DNA from: Nucisporomicrobium flavum
GTDB lineage: Bacteria > Actinomycetota > Actinomycetes > Mycobacteriales > Micromonosporaceae
Length of the DNA stretch: 64,000 nucleotides
Reading direction: 5' to 3'
Assembly: GCF_016464385.1 (NCBI RefSeq)
Contig: NZ_JADMLH010000028.1
Span: 19,499 to 83,498 of the forward strand
In this document: one piece after another, positions 51,185-60,372 of the stretch
Layout: each line of letters starts with the position of its first letter
Position numbering within the stretch: the stretch's first letter is position 1
The notes under the pieces: generated by a model
Told to the model about the DNA's origin: nothing
Seen by the model: the letters and a program-made list of their open reading frames with translations, nothing else
Database searches by the model: none
Translations under genes and position numbers: made by a program

Positions 51185-51835
51185 GTGGCCGTTCCCGAAC
51201 AGCATGTTCAACAACCAGATGCCGCCGGCCGTCCGGTACCGCACACCGGCCGCGATCGTGTGCCGGATCGGCGGGTGCGCCGGACCCGCCGGCTGCTGCA
51301 GGAGGCGCTCGTCGGGCTGCTCGTGCAGCGGGCGTACGAGCGCATCACCGTGCAGGACGTCCTCGACCGGGCCGAGGTGGGCCGCTCCACGTTCTACGCG
51401 CACTTCCGGGACAAGCAGGCCCTGTTCGAGTCGTGCTTCGACGACCTGCGCGAGGATCTCCGGCGGGAGCTCGACGCGCTGGCCGCGGGCGGCCACGAGG
51501 TGCAGCCGGACAGTCCCGTGCGGGTCGTGTTCGAGCACGCCGACCGCCACCGGGCGCTCTACCGGGCCATGTGCGGGCGCCGCGGCGAGACCGTCGCCAC
51601 GCGATACCTGCACCGGACGCTGGTCGACAGCCTGTACGTCCACCTCGACGAGGTGGGCACGCGCTATCCCGCGGCGATCATCGCGGAGTACCACGGCAGC
51701 GCGCTGGCCGGGGTGCTCGTCCGCTGGATCCGCGAGGACTTCCCGGTGGATCCGGCGACGATGGCCCGGATCTGCCGGGACCTCACTGCCGCCGGGGTCA
51801 CCGCGAGCCTGTCCGATCCGTCGCGGCACGGCTGA
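51185..51835 (+). CDS. TetR/AcrR-family regulator
   Basis: A 216-residue regulator. The HTH is ERITVQDVLDRAEVGRSTFY with AHFRDKQALFESCFDDL, and the C-terminal ligand domain includes YRAMCGRRGETVATRYLHRT and HGSALAGVLVRWIREDFPVD. The GTG at 51185 gives a 30-residue lead before the HTH; a GTG at 51260 would fit TetR proteins more closely. Divergent to the methyltransferase gene and adjoining the monooxygenase, either of which it may control. Confidence 0.85.
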   Translation: MAVPEQHVQQPDAAGRPVPHTGRDRVPDRRVRRTRRLLQEALVGLLVQRAYERITVQDVLDRAEVGRSTFYAHFRDKQALFESCFDDLREDLRRELDALAAGGHEVQPDSPVRVVFEHADRHRALYRAMCGRRGETVATRYLHRTLVDSLYVHLDEVGTRYPAAIIAEYHGSALAGVLVRWIREDFPVDPATMARICRDLTAAGVTASLSDPSRHG

Positions 51836-51846
51836 GCGCGTACGCC

Positions 51847-52962
51847 TCAGATCGGCGCAGCCATCGCGGCGTGCCCGCTCTGGTGGAGCGCACGCACCTC
51901 GTCGTGACGGCCCTGCCGCTCGCGGCGGCCGATCTCCACGGAGGTCTCCACGACGGCCCTCGCCCGCTCGTGCCGCCGCCGCTGGTACGCCTCGAACGCC
52001 TCCGGCAGCGCGTCCGGCCTCGCGGTGACCTCGGCGGCCAGCACGACCGCGTCCTCGATGGCGAGTGCCGCCCCGCTGACCATCTGCGGGGAGGGCGCGT
52101 GCGCGGAGTCCCCGGCGAGCACCCCGAGCCCGGCATGCCACGGGCCGGTCAGGAAGAGCGTGTGCACGGGGCGGCGGACGACCTGGGCGGGGTCGGTGAT
52201 GGTGTCGCGGACGTCGGCGAACCGCCCGCCGAAAGGTGCGAGCAGGTCGCGCATGCGCCGGGCCAGCTCGCTCTCGGGCGCCGGCCGGGCCTCGACGGCG
52301 CTCTCGGTCAGGAAGACGTACGCCTGCCGCGCGGAGATCGGGATGACCCCGGTGGTGCCGCTGGCCCCGGCGAAGACGTGCACGTCGGAGGCCCAGTCGG
52401 GGCGCTCGACGAGGGCGCGCCAGACCATCTGGCCGGCGTACCGGGGTTCGACGTCCAGGCCGAGCTGGGCGCGAGTGCGGGACCGGACGCCGTCGGCGCC
52501 GACGACGTAGTCGGGAGTACGGGCGCTGCCGTCGCTGAGCCGTGCCGTCACCTGACCGTCTTCGTGACAAAGCGAGGCCACGGAGACGCCGGTGCGCAGC
52601 GTGGCGCCGAGACCGGCGGCCGCCTCGCGCAGGATGCGGTGCAGCGCGGGACGCCCGATGCCGACCTCGACCGGCTCCCCGGGGCCGAGCACGCTGGGCG
52701 GTTCGACGACGGCCCGTACCACGCCCTCCGCATCGCAGTGCACCGTGCGGTGGACGGGATGGCCGGCCTCCGCGCAGGCGTCGGCCAGGTCGAGCGTGCG
52801 CAGCGCCCGCAGCGCGGGGCCGGTCAGGCTCAGGCCCCAGCCGGCCGCCTCCCAGCCCGGCCGGACCTCGAGCACCTCGGCCTCGTGGCCGGCCCGCCGG
52901 GCGGCGACCGCGTGCGCCAGCCCGGCGATCCCGCCTCCCACCACCAGCACGGACAGACCCAT
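51847..52962 (-). CDS. FAD-dependent monooxygenase
   Basis: A 371-residue group A flavoprotein monooxygenase. The dinucleotide site VLVVGGGIAGLAHAVAARRA is at the N-terminus, DYVVGADGVRSRTRAQLG the DG motif, and LGVLAGDSAHAPSPQMVSGA the GD-type FAD motif. Such enzymes hydroxylate aromatic substrates with NAD(P)H, and some inactivate antibiotics. Substrate unknown. It converges on the TetR gene with 11 bp between stops. Confidence 0.85.
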   Translation of the reverse strand: MGLSVLVVGGGIAGLAHAVAARRAGHEAEVLEVRPGWEAAGWGLSLTGPALRALRTLDLADACAEAGHPVHRTVHCDAEGVVRAVVEPPSVLGPGEPVEVGIGRPALHRILREAAAGLGATLRTGVSVASLCHEDGQVTARLSDGSARTPDYVVGADGVRSRTRAQLGLDVEPRYAGQMVWRALVERPDWASDVHVFAGASGTTGVIPISARQAYVFLTESAVEARPAPESELARRMRDLLAPFGGRFADVRDTITDPAQVVRRPVHTLFLTGPWHAGLGVLAGDSAHAPSPQMVSGAALAIEDAVVLAAEVTARPDALPEAFEAYQRRRHERARAVVETSVEIGRRERQGRHDEVRALHQSGHAAMAAPI

Positions 52963-53066
52963 CTCGGACTCCCCCGTTTCGCCACGGCATGTCGCTCCAG
53001 TGTGGACGCCCCAGGTCCCCGCCCGCCACCCCGCCGTGTCGCTTGACGGGCCCGTACCACCCCCGC

Positions 53067-55244
53067 ATGCTGCCCCTGATGGAGAACTCGGTGGCCGTGG
53101 CCCTCACCGCGGGCGGGGTGACGGTCCTCGTCGACCTGGGCGCCCATGAGCTGCCGGCGGTCACGTACTGGGGTCCGGAGCTGCCCGGGCTGGACGCGGA
53201 GCTGGCCGCGGCGCTGATAGCCACGGCGGTCCCGGTGGCGGGGTCGAACGACGCCGAGCCGCGGCCGCGGGTGGCGCTGCTTCCCGAGCACCGCACCGGC
53301 TGGCTGGGCCGCCCCGGGCTGAGCGGCTCGTTCGCGGGGGCAGGCTGGTCGCCCGCCTTCACCACCACGACGGTCACCCTCGACGGCGAGCCGGTCACCG
53401 GGTTCACCTCGGGCGGCGCGGCCCGGCTCGAGGTCACGGCGTCCGACGACGCCGGCCGTCTGGAGCTGCGGGTCACCCTGGAGATGCTGCCGCCGGGCCT
53501 GCTGCGGGTACGCGCTGCCGTCCGCAACCTGGCTCCGGAGCCGTACGGGGTGGACGACCTGGTGCTGACGCTGCCCGTACCGGCCGAGGCGGTCGAGCTG
53601 CTGGACTTCGGCGGCCGGCACACCCTGGAACGCGTACCCCAGCGCGGCCCGTTCGGCTTCGGCGCGCACGTACGCGAGAACCGCAAGGGCCGCACCGGCG
53701 CGGACAGCGCGTACCTTCTGCACGCCGGCACGGCGGGGTTCGGGTTCGCCGGAGGCGACGTGTGGGCGGTGCACACGGCGTGGAGCGGCAACCACGTGCA
53801 CTACGCCGAGCAGGTCTTCACCGGGGAACGGCTGATCGGCGGCGGCGAGCTGCTGCTGCCCGGCGAGGTACGGCTGGCGACCGGCGAGGCGTACGAGAGC
53901 CCCTGGGTGTACGCCGCCTACGGCCGCGGCCTCGACGATGTCGCCCACCGCTTCCACCGGCATCTGCGTGCCCGCGAGCGTCCCGTCCCGGCGCAGCGGC
54001 CGGTGACGCTGAACGTCTGGGAGGCCGTCTACTTCGCTCAGGACGCCGACCGGCTGCTCGACCTCGCCGAGCGCGCCGCCGCCCTCGGCGTGGAACGGTA
54101 CGTCCTCGACGACGGCTGGTTCTCGTCGCGGCGAGACGATCGGTCCGGCCTCGGCGACTGGGTGGTGTCCCGCGACGTGTGGCCGGCCGGGCTGCACCCG
54201 CTCGTCGACCGGGTCCGCGGGCTCGGCATGCAGTTCGGCCTGTGGTTCGAGCCGGAGATGGTCAACCCCGACTCCGCCGTCGCCCGCGCCTACCCCGACT
54301 GGATCATGGCGGCGCGCCCGGAGTGGCCGGTCGAGTCCCGCCACCAGCAGGTGCTCAACCTCGCGATCCCGGAGGCGTACGAGCACGTCAGGTCCCAGAT
54401 GGCCGCGATCCTCGACGAGTACGCGATCAGCTACGTGAAGTGGGACCACAACCGCGACCTGGTGGAGGCCGGCGACCGTACCCGCCAGGGCCGCCCGGGT
54501 GTGCACGCGCAGACGCTCGCCTTCTACCGGCTCCTGGACGAGCTGCGGGCCGCGTACCCGCACCTGGAGATCGAGTCCTGCTCGTCCGGCGGCGCCCGCG
54601 TGGACCTGGCGGTGCTGGAGCGTACCGACCGGGTCTGGGTCTCGGACAGCATCGACCCGCACGACCGCCAGCGGATGCTGCGCTGGACCGCCCAGCTCGT
54701 ACCGCCGGAGTACCTCGGCTCGCGCATCGCCTCCGGCCGCTCCCATGTCACCGGACGCCACCACGACCTCGGCTACCGCGCGGCGACGGCGATCTTCGGC
54801 CACCTCGGCATCGAATGGGACCTCGCCGAGGCCACCGACGCGGAGCTGGCCGACCTCGGCGAATGGATCGCCTTCTACAAACGGGAACGCGGCCTGCTGA
54901 TGGCCGGCGACCTGATCCGCATGGACGGCTACGACGATCGCATCCTCGTGCACGGCGTCGTGGCACCGGACCGGTCCCGTGCGCTGATCGCCATGGCGGT
55001 GACGGACAGCATCCTGCCCGACCCGGCGGCCCGGCTGCGCTTCCGCAGCCTCGGTCCGGACCGCCGCTACCGCCTCCGGCCGGTGATCGTCGGCCGTCCG
55101 CCGTCGGGGCTGATCCCGCCACGCTGGTGGGGCGCGGACCGCTCGGGCCGGGTGCTCACGGGCGCGGCGCTGGAACGGGCCGGGGTGGCCTGCCCGCGGG
55201 TGCACCCCGACCAGGTCGTCCTTTACAGCGCCGACGCTCGGTAG
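53067..55244 (+). CDS. GH36 alpha-galactosidase
   Basis: A 725-residue glycoside hydrolase of family 36. The N-terminal beta-sandwich (about 1-300) is followed by the (beta/alpha)8 barrel with GVERYVLDDGWFSSRRDD, FGLWFEPEMVNPDS, the nucleophile Asp460 (YVKWDHNRD) and the acid/base Asp527 (VSDSIDPHDRQRM). GH36 enzymes cleave alpha-1,6-galactosides such as raffinose and melibiose; no signal peptide is present, so it acts in the cytosol on imported sugar. The ATG at 53067 is the natural start. Confidence 0.93.
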   Translation: MLPLMENSVAVALTAGGVTVLVDLGAHELPAVTYWGPELPGLDAELAAALIATAVPVAGSNDAEPRPRVALLPEHRTGWLGRPGLSGSFAGAGWSPAFTTTTVTLDGEPVTGFTSGGAARLEVTASDDAGRLELRVTLEMLPPGLLRVRAAVRNLAPEPYGVDDLVLTLPVPAEAVELLDFGGRHTLERVPQRGPFGFGAHVRENRKGRTGADSAYLLHAGTAGFGFAGGDVWAVHTAWSGNHVHYAEQVFTGERLIGGGELLLPGEVRLATGEAYESPWVYAAYGRGLDDVAHRFHRHLRARERPVPAQRPVTLNVWEAVYFAQDADRLLDLAERAAALGVERYVLDDGWFSSRRDDRSGLGDWVVSRDVWPAGLHPLVDRVRGLGMQFGLWFEPEMVNPDSAVARAYPDWIMAARPEWPVESRHQQVLNLAIPEAYEHVRSQMAAILDEYAISYVKWDHNRDLVEAGDRTRQGRPGVHAQTLAFYRLLDELRAAYPHLEIESCSSGGARVDLAVLERTDRVWVSDSIDPHDRQRMLRWTAQLVPPEYLGSRIASGRSHVTGRHHDLGYRAATAIFGHLGIEWDLAEATDAELADLGEWIAFYKRERGLLMAGDLIRMDGYDDRILVHGVVAPDRSRALIAMAVTDSILPDPAARLRFRSLGPDRRYRLRPVIVGRPPSGLIPPRWWGADRSGRVLTGAALERAGVACPRVHPDQVVLYSADAR

Positions 55245-55267
55245 GCGCGCTCCGGGGCACTTTCGGC

Positions 55268-55330
55268 TGTACATGCAAAAGTTCTCAATGATGACGTCAA
55301 AGTTATGGACTGTTTCTAAAAAGAGTCCTA
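55268..55330 (+). promoter_or_regulatory. A/T-rich promoter island with imperfect dyad
   Basis: A stretch of unusually A/T-rich sequence, with GGACT (55307-55311) and AGTCC (55324-55328) flanking a T/A-rich centre (TTTCTAAAAA). It lies 64 bp before the start of the secreted multi-domain gene and is the likely promoter/operator for that gene, perhaps for carbohydrate control. Confidence 0.4.
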
Positions 55331-55391
55331 ACGTAACGAGCCATTGATGATCGTCGACACGAGTCGATGCCCGCGCACCCTGGAGCGCTCG

Positions 55392-58300
55392 ATGAAACGA
55401 TTGCTGCCCCGCTGGCTACCGGTGCCCCTGCTCGGGTGCGCCGTCCTGATGGCCGGACTGCTGCCCGCCACCCCCGCCTCCGCCGCCGTCCCGCCCCAGG
55501 AACCCGGGGTGACGCTGCGGACGTACGACCTGCAGACCTCCCGCGACTCGCTCTGCACGCTGAAGACCGGCCAGACGCCCAACGTGGACAAGCTCCTGCC
55601 CACGGTCAACTGGACCACCGCGGGCGACTTCGGCCTCGAGGACCACTTCCAGTCCGAGGTCATCGGCAACCTGAACATCGCCACAGCCGGCTCGTACGCC
55701 TTCCGGCTCACCAGCGACGACGGCTCCCGGATGCAGCTCGACGGCGGCACGGTCATCACCAACGACGGCGCGCACGGCCCCACCGCGGTCGAGGGCAGCG
55801 TCAGCCTCACGACCGGGTACCACGCGCTGCACCTAGACTTCTTCGAACGCGACGGCGGCCAGCAACTCACCCTCGAATGGCGCCCGCCGGGCGCGAGCGC
55901 GTTCGCGGTCGTACCGAACTCGGCGCTGAGCACCGACGCCGGCGTCGTACGGGTCACCGCCCCCGGGCGCAAGGAGTGCGAGGGCGCGGGCGACAGCCCC
56001 GGCGACGGCCTGCCGCTGACCTCCGTCCACCCCGGCTACACGCTGACGAACCTGCGCCCCAGCGGCTTCCAGCCGCAGGTCAGCGCCATGGACTGGTTCC
56101 CGGACGGGCGCCTCGCGATCGCCACCTGGGGCGGCAGCGACACGGTCGCCGGAGAGGTGTACGTCCTCAGCGGCGTCACCGGCGCGACGTCGCCGAGCCA
56201 GGTCACGTACAAGAAGATCGCCACCGGCCTGCGTGAGCCGATGGGGCTGAAAATCGTCGACGGCACGATCTACGTGTCGCAGAAGCACGAGCTGACCGAG
56301 CTCAACGACACCAACGGCGACGGCGTCATCGACCAGTACCGCCGGGTCGCCACGTGGCCGTTCGACGGCAACTTCCACGAGTTCGCGTTCGGCCTGCTCT
56401 ACAAGGACGGCTACTTCTACCTGAACCTGTCCGTCTCCATCGATCTCGGCGGCGCGACCACGGTGCCGCAGGGCTCGGCGAACCGCGGCACCAGCCTGAA
56501 GATCAACCGGTCCACCGGCGCGGTCCAGTACGTCGCCGGCGGCCTGCGCACCCCCGACGGCATCGGCTGGGGCCCCGAGGGCGACGTCTTCGTCACCGAC
56601 AACCAGGGCGGCTGGCTGCCCGCCTCGAAGCTCGTGCAGATCAAGCAGGACCGGTTCTTCGGCCACTACACCGACCCGGACGGACCGTACGACGGCCAGC
56701 CGGTCACCCAGCCGGTGCTGTGGCTGCCGCAGAACGAGATCGCCAACTCGCCGAGCACCCCGCTGATGCTCGACTCCGGCCCGTACGCCGGTCAGATGAT
56801 CTTCGGCGACGTCACGTACGGCGGCATTCAGCGCGCCTCCCTGGAGAAGGTCAACGGCCAGTACCAGGGCGCGGTCTTCCGCATGACCCAGGGCCTCGAG
56901 ATGGGCGTGCTCCGCACCAGCCTGGGCCCGGACGGCGCGCTCTACGTCGGCGGGCTCGGCGCCGGCGGCAACTGGGGCCAGGAGGGCAAACTCACGTACG
57001 GCCTGCAGAAGCTGACACCCAACGGCACCAGCGTCTTCGACATCAAGGCGATGCGGGCGGTCTCGGGCGGCTTCGAGCTCGAGTACACCCAGCCCGTGTC
57101 CGCCGACACCGCCGCGCAGCTGGCCGCCCGCTACCGGGCCGAGCAGTGGCGTTACGTGCCGACCCCGGCGTACGGCGGACCGAAGGTCGACGAGGAGACG
57201 CTGCCGGTCGCGTCGGCGACCCTCTCGGCGGACCGCCTGAAGGTGACCCTCAAGCTCAACGGGCTCAAGCCGGGCCGGGTCGTGCACGTCCGCTCGCCGC
57301 GACCGTTCACGTCGACGTCCGGGGCGTCGCTGTGGAGCACCGAGGCCTGGTACACGCTCAACAGCCTCGTCGACGGCACCACGCTGAAGACGGATCAGGT
57401 CGAGGCGGAGAACTCCGGCCTCAGCGGCGGCGCCGGCGTGGCGACCGACCACTCCGGGTACACCGGGTCGGGCTTCGTCGCCGGCTTCGGTGCCGTGGGC
57501 GCGGCGGCCACGTTCAGCGTCAACGTGCCGGCGGCCGGCTCGTACCCGGTCTCGCTGCGGTTCAGCAACGGCCCCAACCCGTCGGCGGGCGCGAAGACCG
57601 TCAGCCTCTACGTCAACGGCAGCAAGGTACGCCAGATCAGCCTCGCCGACACCGGGAACTGGGACACCTGGGCCACCAAGGCCGACACCGTGACGCTGCG
57701 GGCCGGCGGCAACACCATCGCGTACAAGGTGGACAGTGGCGATGTCGGCCACGTCAACCTCGACAACCTGACCGTGGGCAACGCGGGCTCCTCGCCGGGT
57801 GCCCCGCGCACCGGCACCGTCACCGGCATCGGCGGCAAGTGCCTGGACGTCGCCGGTGGCGCCAACGCCGACAAGACGAAGGTGCAGATCTACACCTGCA
57901 ACAATTCGTCCGCGCAGAGCTGGACCCGCGACGGCGACACGCTCCGGGCGCTCGGCAAGTGCCTCGACATCGACAACGCCGGCACCGCCGACGGCACCAA
58001 GGTGCAGCTCTACACCTGCAACAACAGCGCCGCGCAGGTCTGGCAGCAGCAGGCCAACGGCTCGCTGCTCAACCCGGCCTCCGGCAAGGTGCTCGACGTG
58101 GCCGGCGGCGCCACCGCGGACGGCACCCAGGTCCAGATCTGGACGTGGGCGGACGTGGCCCAGCAACGCTGGACCCACAACGGCACGAGCCGGGTCACGC
58201 TGTTCGACGGCGGCTCCCTGGCCGCGTTCCAGAACGCCGACGGCAGCGCGCCGACGTGGCCGGTCTCCGGCGGCTCGGCCGAGGTGCTCGGCGGGGACCT

Positions 58301-58769
58301 GCGGACCAAGCAGACGTACGGCGACTTCAAACTGCACGCCGAATTCTGGCTGCCCAACCTGCCCGCCGACGTGACCGGCCAGCAACGGGCCAACAGCGGC
58401 ATCTACCTGCAGGACCGGTACGAGCTGCAGGTGCTCGACACGTACGGCAAGGCCACCCTCGGCAACGACGAGTGTGCGGCCATCTACCAGAAACGGGCGC
58501 CGTCCACGAACGCGGGCACGGCGCCGGAAACCTGGCAGACGTACGACGTCACGTTCCGGGCGGCGCGCTACAACGGCTCGACGAAGACCGAGAACGCCCG
58601 CGTCACCGTGGTGTGGAACGGCACGACGGTGCACAACAACGTCGAGATCGACGGCCCGACGGGCAACGGGGCGGCGGAGGGGCCGAGCTTCCTTCCGATC
58701 CGCCTGCAGGACCACGGCGACCCGGGCGCCAACGTCCGCTACCGCAACCTCTGGATCGAGCCTGCCTGA
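55392..58769 (+). CDS. secreted five-module carbohydrate-active protein (PA14/beta-propeller/CBM/ricin-lectin/DUF1080)
   Basis: A 1125-residue secreted protein. Order by motif: signal peptide (basic start, VPLLGCAVLMAGLLPATP, cleavage near ASAAV); PA14 domain at about 35-190 (SYAFRLTSDDGSRMQLDG); a sorbosone-dehydrogenase-like beta-propeller at about 205-560 (RTPDGIGWGPEGDVFVTDN, QNEIANSPSTPLMLDSG); a CBM6/35-like domain at about 670-800; a ricin-B-type lectin with repeated KVQIYTCNNSSAQSW units at about 815-935; and a DUF1080 (3-keto-disaccharide hydrolase) domain at the end (DFKLHAEFWLPNLPADVTG, RNLWIEPA). DUF1080 enzymes act on 3-keto sugars made by oxidation. GGAG lies 8 nt before the ATG at 55392. 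Confidence 0.85.
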   Translation: MKRLLPRWLPVPLLGCAVLMAGLLPATPASAAVPPQEPGVTLRTYDLQTSRDSLCTLKTGQTPNVDKLLPTVNWTTAGDFGLEDHFQSEVIGNLNIATAGSYAFRLTSDDGSRMQLDGGTVITNDGAHGPTAVEGSVSLTTGYHALHLDFFERDGGQQLTLEWRPPGASAFAVVPNSALSTDAGVVRVTAPGRKECEGAGDSPGDGLPLTSVHPGYTLTNLRPSGFQPQVSAMDWFPDGRLAIATWGGSDTVAGEVYVLSGVTGATSPSQVTYKKIATGLREPMGLKIVDGTIYVSQKHELTELNDTNGDGVIDQYRRVATWPFDGNFHEFAFGLLYKDGYFYLNLSVSIDLGGATTVPQGSANRGTSLKINRSTGAVQYVAGGLRTPDGIGWGPEGDVFVTDNQGGWLPASKLVQIKQDRFFGHYTDPDGPYDGQPVTQPVLWLPQNEIANSPSTPLMLDSGPYAGQMIFGDVTYGGIQRASLEKVNGQYQGAVFRMTQGLEMGVLRTSLGPDGALYVGGLGAGGNWGQEGKLTYGLQKLTPNGTSVFDIKAMRAVSGGFELEYTQPVSADTAAQLAARYRAEQWRYVPTPAYGGPKVDEETLPVASATLSADRLKVTLKLNGLKPGRVVHVRSPRPFTSTSGASLWSTEAWYTLNSLVDGTTLKTDQVEAENSGLSGGAGVATDHSGYTGSGFVAGFGAVGAAATFSVNVPAAGSYPVSLRFSNGPNPSAGAKTVSLYVNGSKVRQISLADTGNWDTWATKADTVTLRAGGNTIAYKVDSGDVGHVNLDNLTVGNAGSSPGAPRTGTVTGIGGKCLDVAGGANADKTKVQIYTCNNSSAQSWTRDGDTLRALGKCLDIDNAGTADGTKVQLYTCNNSAAQVWQQQANGSLLNPASGKVLDVAGGATADGTQVQIWTWADVAQQRWTHNGTSRVTLFDGGSLAAFQNADGSAPTWPVSGGSAEVLGGDLRTKQTYGDFKLHAEFWLPNLPADVTGQQRANSGIYLQDRYELQVLDTYGKATLGNDECAAIYQKRAPSTNAGTAPETWQTYDVTFRAARYNGSTKTENARVTVVWNGTTVHNNVEIDGPTGNGAAEGPSFLPIRLQDHGDPGANVRYRNLWIEPA

Positions 58770-58820
58770 CATCTCCCGTCCGGATTCCTGCGCGGCCCAG
58801 CGCTGTCTACGCTGGGCCGC

Positions 58821-59777
58821 GTGCCGGAGTCCCGCCTGCGTCGCGTCGCCGTCCTCGTCCTGGAAGGGGCGAAACCGCTCGACGTGGGCATCCCGGCCCA
58901 GGTGTTCACGACCCGGGCGAGCATGCCGTACGAGGTGCGGGTGTGCGGCCCGGCGCCCGGCCTGGTCACCGGCGGCGACGGGCTCTCGTACCACGTCGCC
59001 GACGGCCTCGACGCGCTCACCTGGGCCGACATCGTCTTCATCCCGGGTTACCGCTTCCCGGACCGGGACGACCCACCGCGGGCCGTCGTCGCGGCGCTGC
59101 TCGCCGCCCACACCCGCGGCACCCGCCTCGCAGCCATCTCGACCGGCGCCTTCGCCCTGGCCGCCACGGGTCTCCTGGACGGCAAGCGGGCGACGACCCA
59201 CTGGCACTACACCCGGGCCCTCGCCGCGAAACACCCCGGCATCCGGATCGACGAGAACGTCCTGTTCGTCGACGAGGGCGGCGTCCTCACCTCGGCGGGC
59301 GCGGCCTCCGGCATCGACCTGTGCCTGCACATCCTCCGCGGCGACCTGGGCGTGGCCGCCTCCAACCACGCGGCCCGCCGGCTGGTGGCCGCCCCCTACC
59401 GCAGCGGAGGCCAGGCCCAGTACGTCCCCCGCAGCGTCGCCGAGCCCCTGGGCGAACGCTTCGCGGCCACCCGCGAATGGGCCCTGCACCGGCTCGGCAA
59501 ACCCCTCACCCTGGAGACCCTGGCCCGGCACGCGGCGGTCTCCCCCCGTACGTTCTCCCGCCGTTTCGTCGAGGACACCGGCCACACGCCGATGCAGTGG
59601 GTGCTGCGCGCCCGCATCGACATGGCCCGCGAGCTGCTCGAACGCTCCCAGCGCAGCGTCGAGCAGATCGCCGCGGACGTCGGCCTCGGTACGGGGGCGA
59701 ACCTGCGCCTGCACTTCCAGCGGATCCTCGGAACGACACCGAGCGACTACCGCCGCACCTTCGCCAACGGCGAGTGA
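58821..59777 (+). CDS. GlxA-type AraC/DJ-1 transcriptional regulator
   Basis: A 318-residue regulator. The N-terminal DJ-1/PfpI-like part (VAVLVLEGAKPLDVGIPAQV, RLAAISTGAFALAATGLLDG, LTSAGAASGIDLCLHILRG) is followed by an AraC-type double HTH (PLTLETLARHAAVSPRTFSR, EQIAADVGLGTGANLRLHFQ). In this family the usual nucleophile Cys of DJ-1 is lost; here STGAF lies in that place. The GTG start follows TACGCT by 7 nt and may be leaderless. The regulated genes are unknown. Confidence 0.88.
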   Translation: MPESRLRRVAVLVLEGAKPLDVGIPAQVFTTRASMPYEVRVCGPAPGLVTGGDGLSYHVADGLDALTWADIVFIPGYRFPDRDDPPRAVVAALLAAHTRGTRLAAISTGAFALAATGLLDGKRATTHWHYTRALAAKHPGIRIDENVLFVDEGGVLTSAGAASGIDLCLHILRGDLGVAASNHAARRLVAAPYRSGGQAQYVPRSVAEPLGERFAATREWALHRLGKPLTLETLARHAAVSPRTFSRRFVEDTGHTPMQWVLRARIDMARELLERSQRSVEQIAADVGLGTGANLRLHFQRILGTTPSDYRRTFANGE

Positions 59778-59784
59778 CCGGTCG

Positions 59785-60372
59785 CTAGGGCAGGAACTGC
59801 TCCTGCACCTTGACGACCTTCCCGTCCTTCACGGTCAGCCAGTAGAGCGTGTGCTCGAGCCGCTTCTTCAGCCCGGCGACCCCCACCTCGGTGTCCGCGG
59901 TCGCATCGCCGTCGGTCACCAGCACCGGCACCTTCGAGGCCAGCGGCAGGGTCCGCTTCTTCTTGTTGTCGTTGACGATGAAGTAGTCGTTCGGCGGCGT
60001 CTCGTCGCTCTCGCCGGGGTACCGCTTCTTCCATTCCTTCGCGGCCTTGTCACCCGTCAGGAACTCCACGAGGTCCATCGTCAGCGTGCCCTCGCCGACC
60101 GCGGTCACATACGCGGGCCACCGCCCGTCCCCGATGGCGGCCTGACTCCCACCCGTCGCGGGCTTCGCGCCCGAGACGGCCGGCGTCGTGGCGGCGGTGG
60201 TCGGAGTGTCGTCCCCATCGCCCGCGGGCGTCGCGGCCGACGTAGCCGCGGGCGGCGCGGACGCAGCCGTCGCCGGGGTCGAATCGGCCGACTTCTGCTG
60301 GCAGCCGGCGGCGAGCAGCGACAGGGCGAGCAGCGTGGCCACCCCGGGAGCGACGGTACGGTGCGGGTGCAT
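59785..60372 (-). CDS. lipoprotein, function unknown
   Basis: A 195-residue lipoprotein: basic start, TLLALSLLAAGC with lipobox LAAGC, then an Ala/Ser/Thr-rich linker of about 55 residues and a C-terminal globular domain (WPAYVTAVGEGTLTMDLVEF, DYFIVNDNKKKRTLPLASK, TLYWLTVKDGKVVKVQEQ). The globular part has no named domain I can recognise. The ATG at 60372 is used; another at 60387 adds five residues. Confidence 0.8.
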   Translation of the reverse strand: MHPHRTVAPGVATLLALSLLAAGCQQKSADSTPATAASAPPAATSAATPAGDGDDTPTTAATTPAVSGAKPATGGSQAAIGDGRWPAYVTAVGEGTLTMDLVEFLTGDKAAKEWKKRYPGESDETPPNDYFIVNDNKKKRTLPLASKVPVLVTDGDATADTEVGVAGLKKRLEHTLYWLTVKDGKVVKVQEQFLP

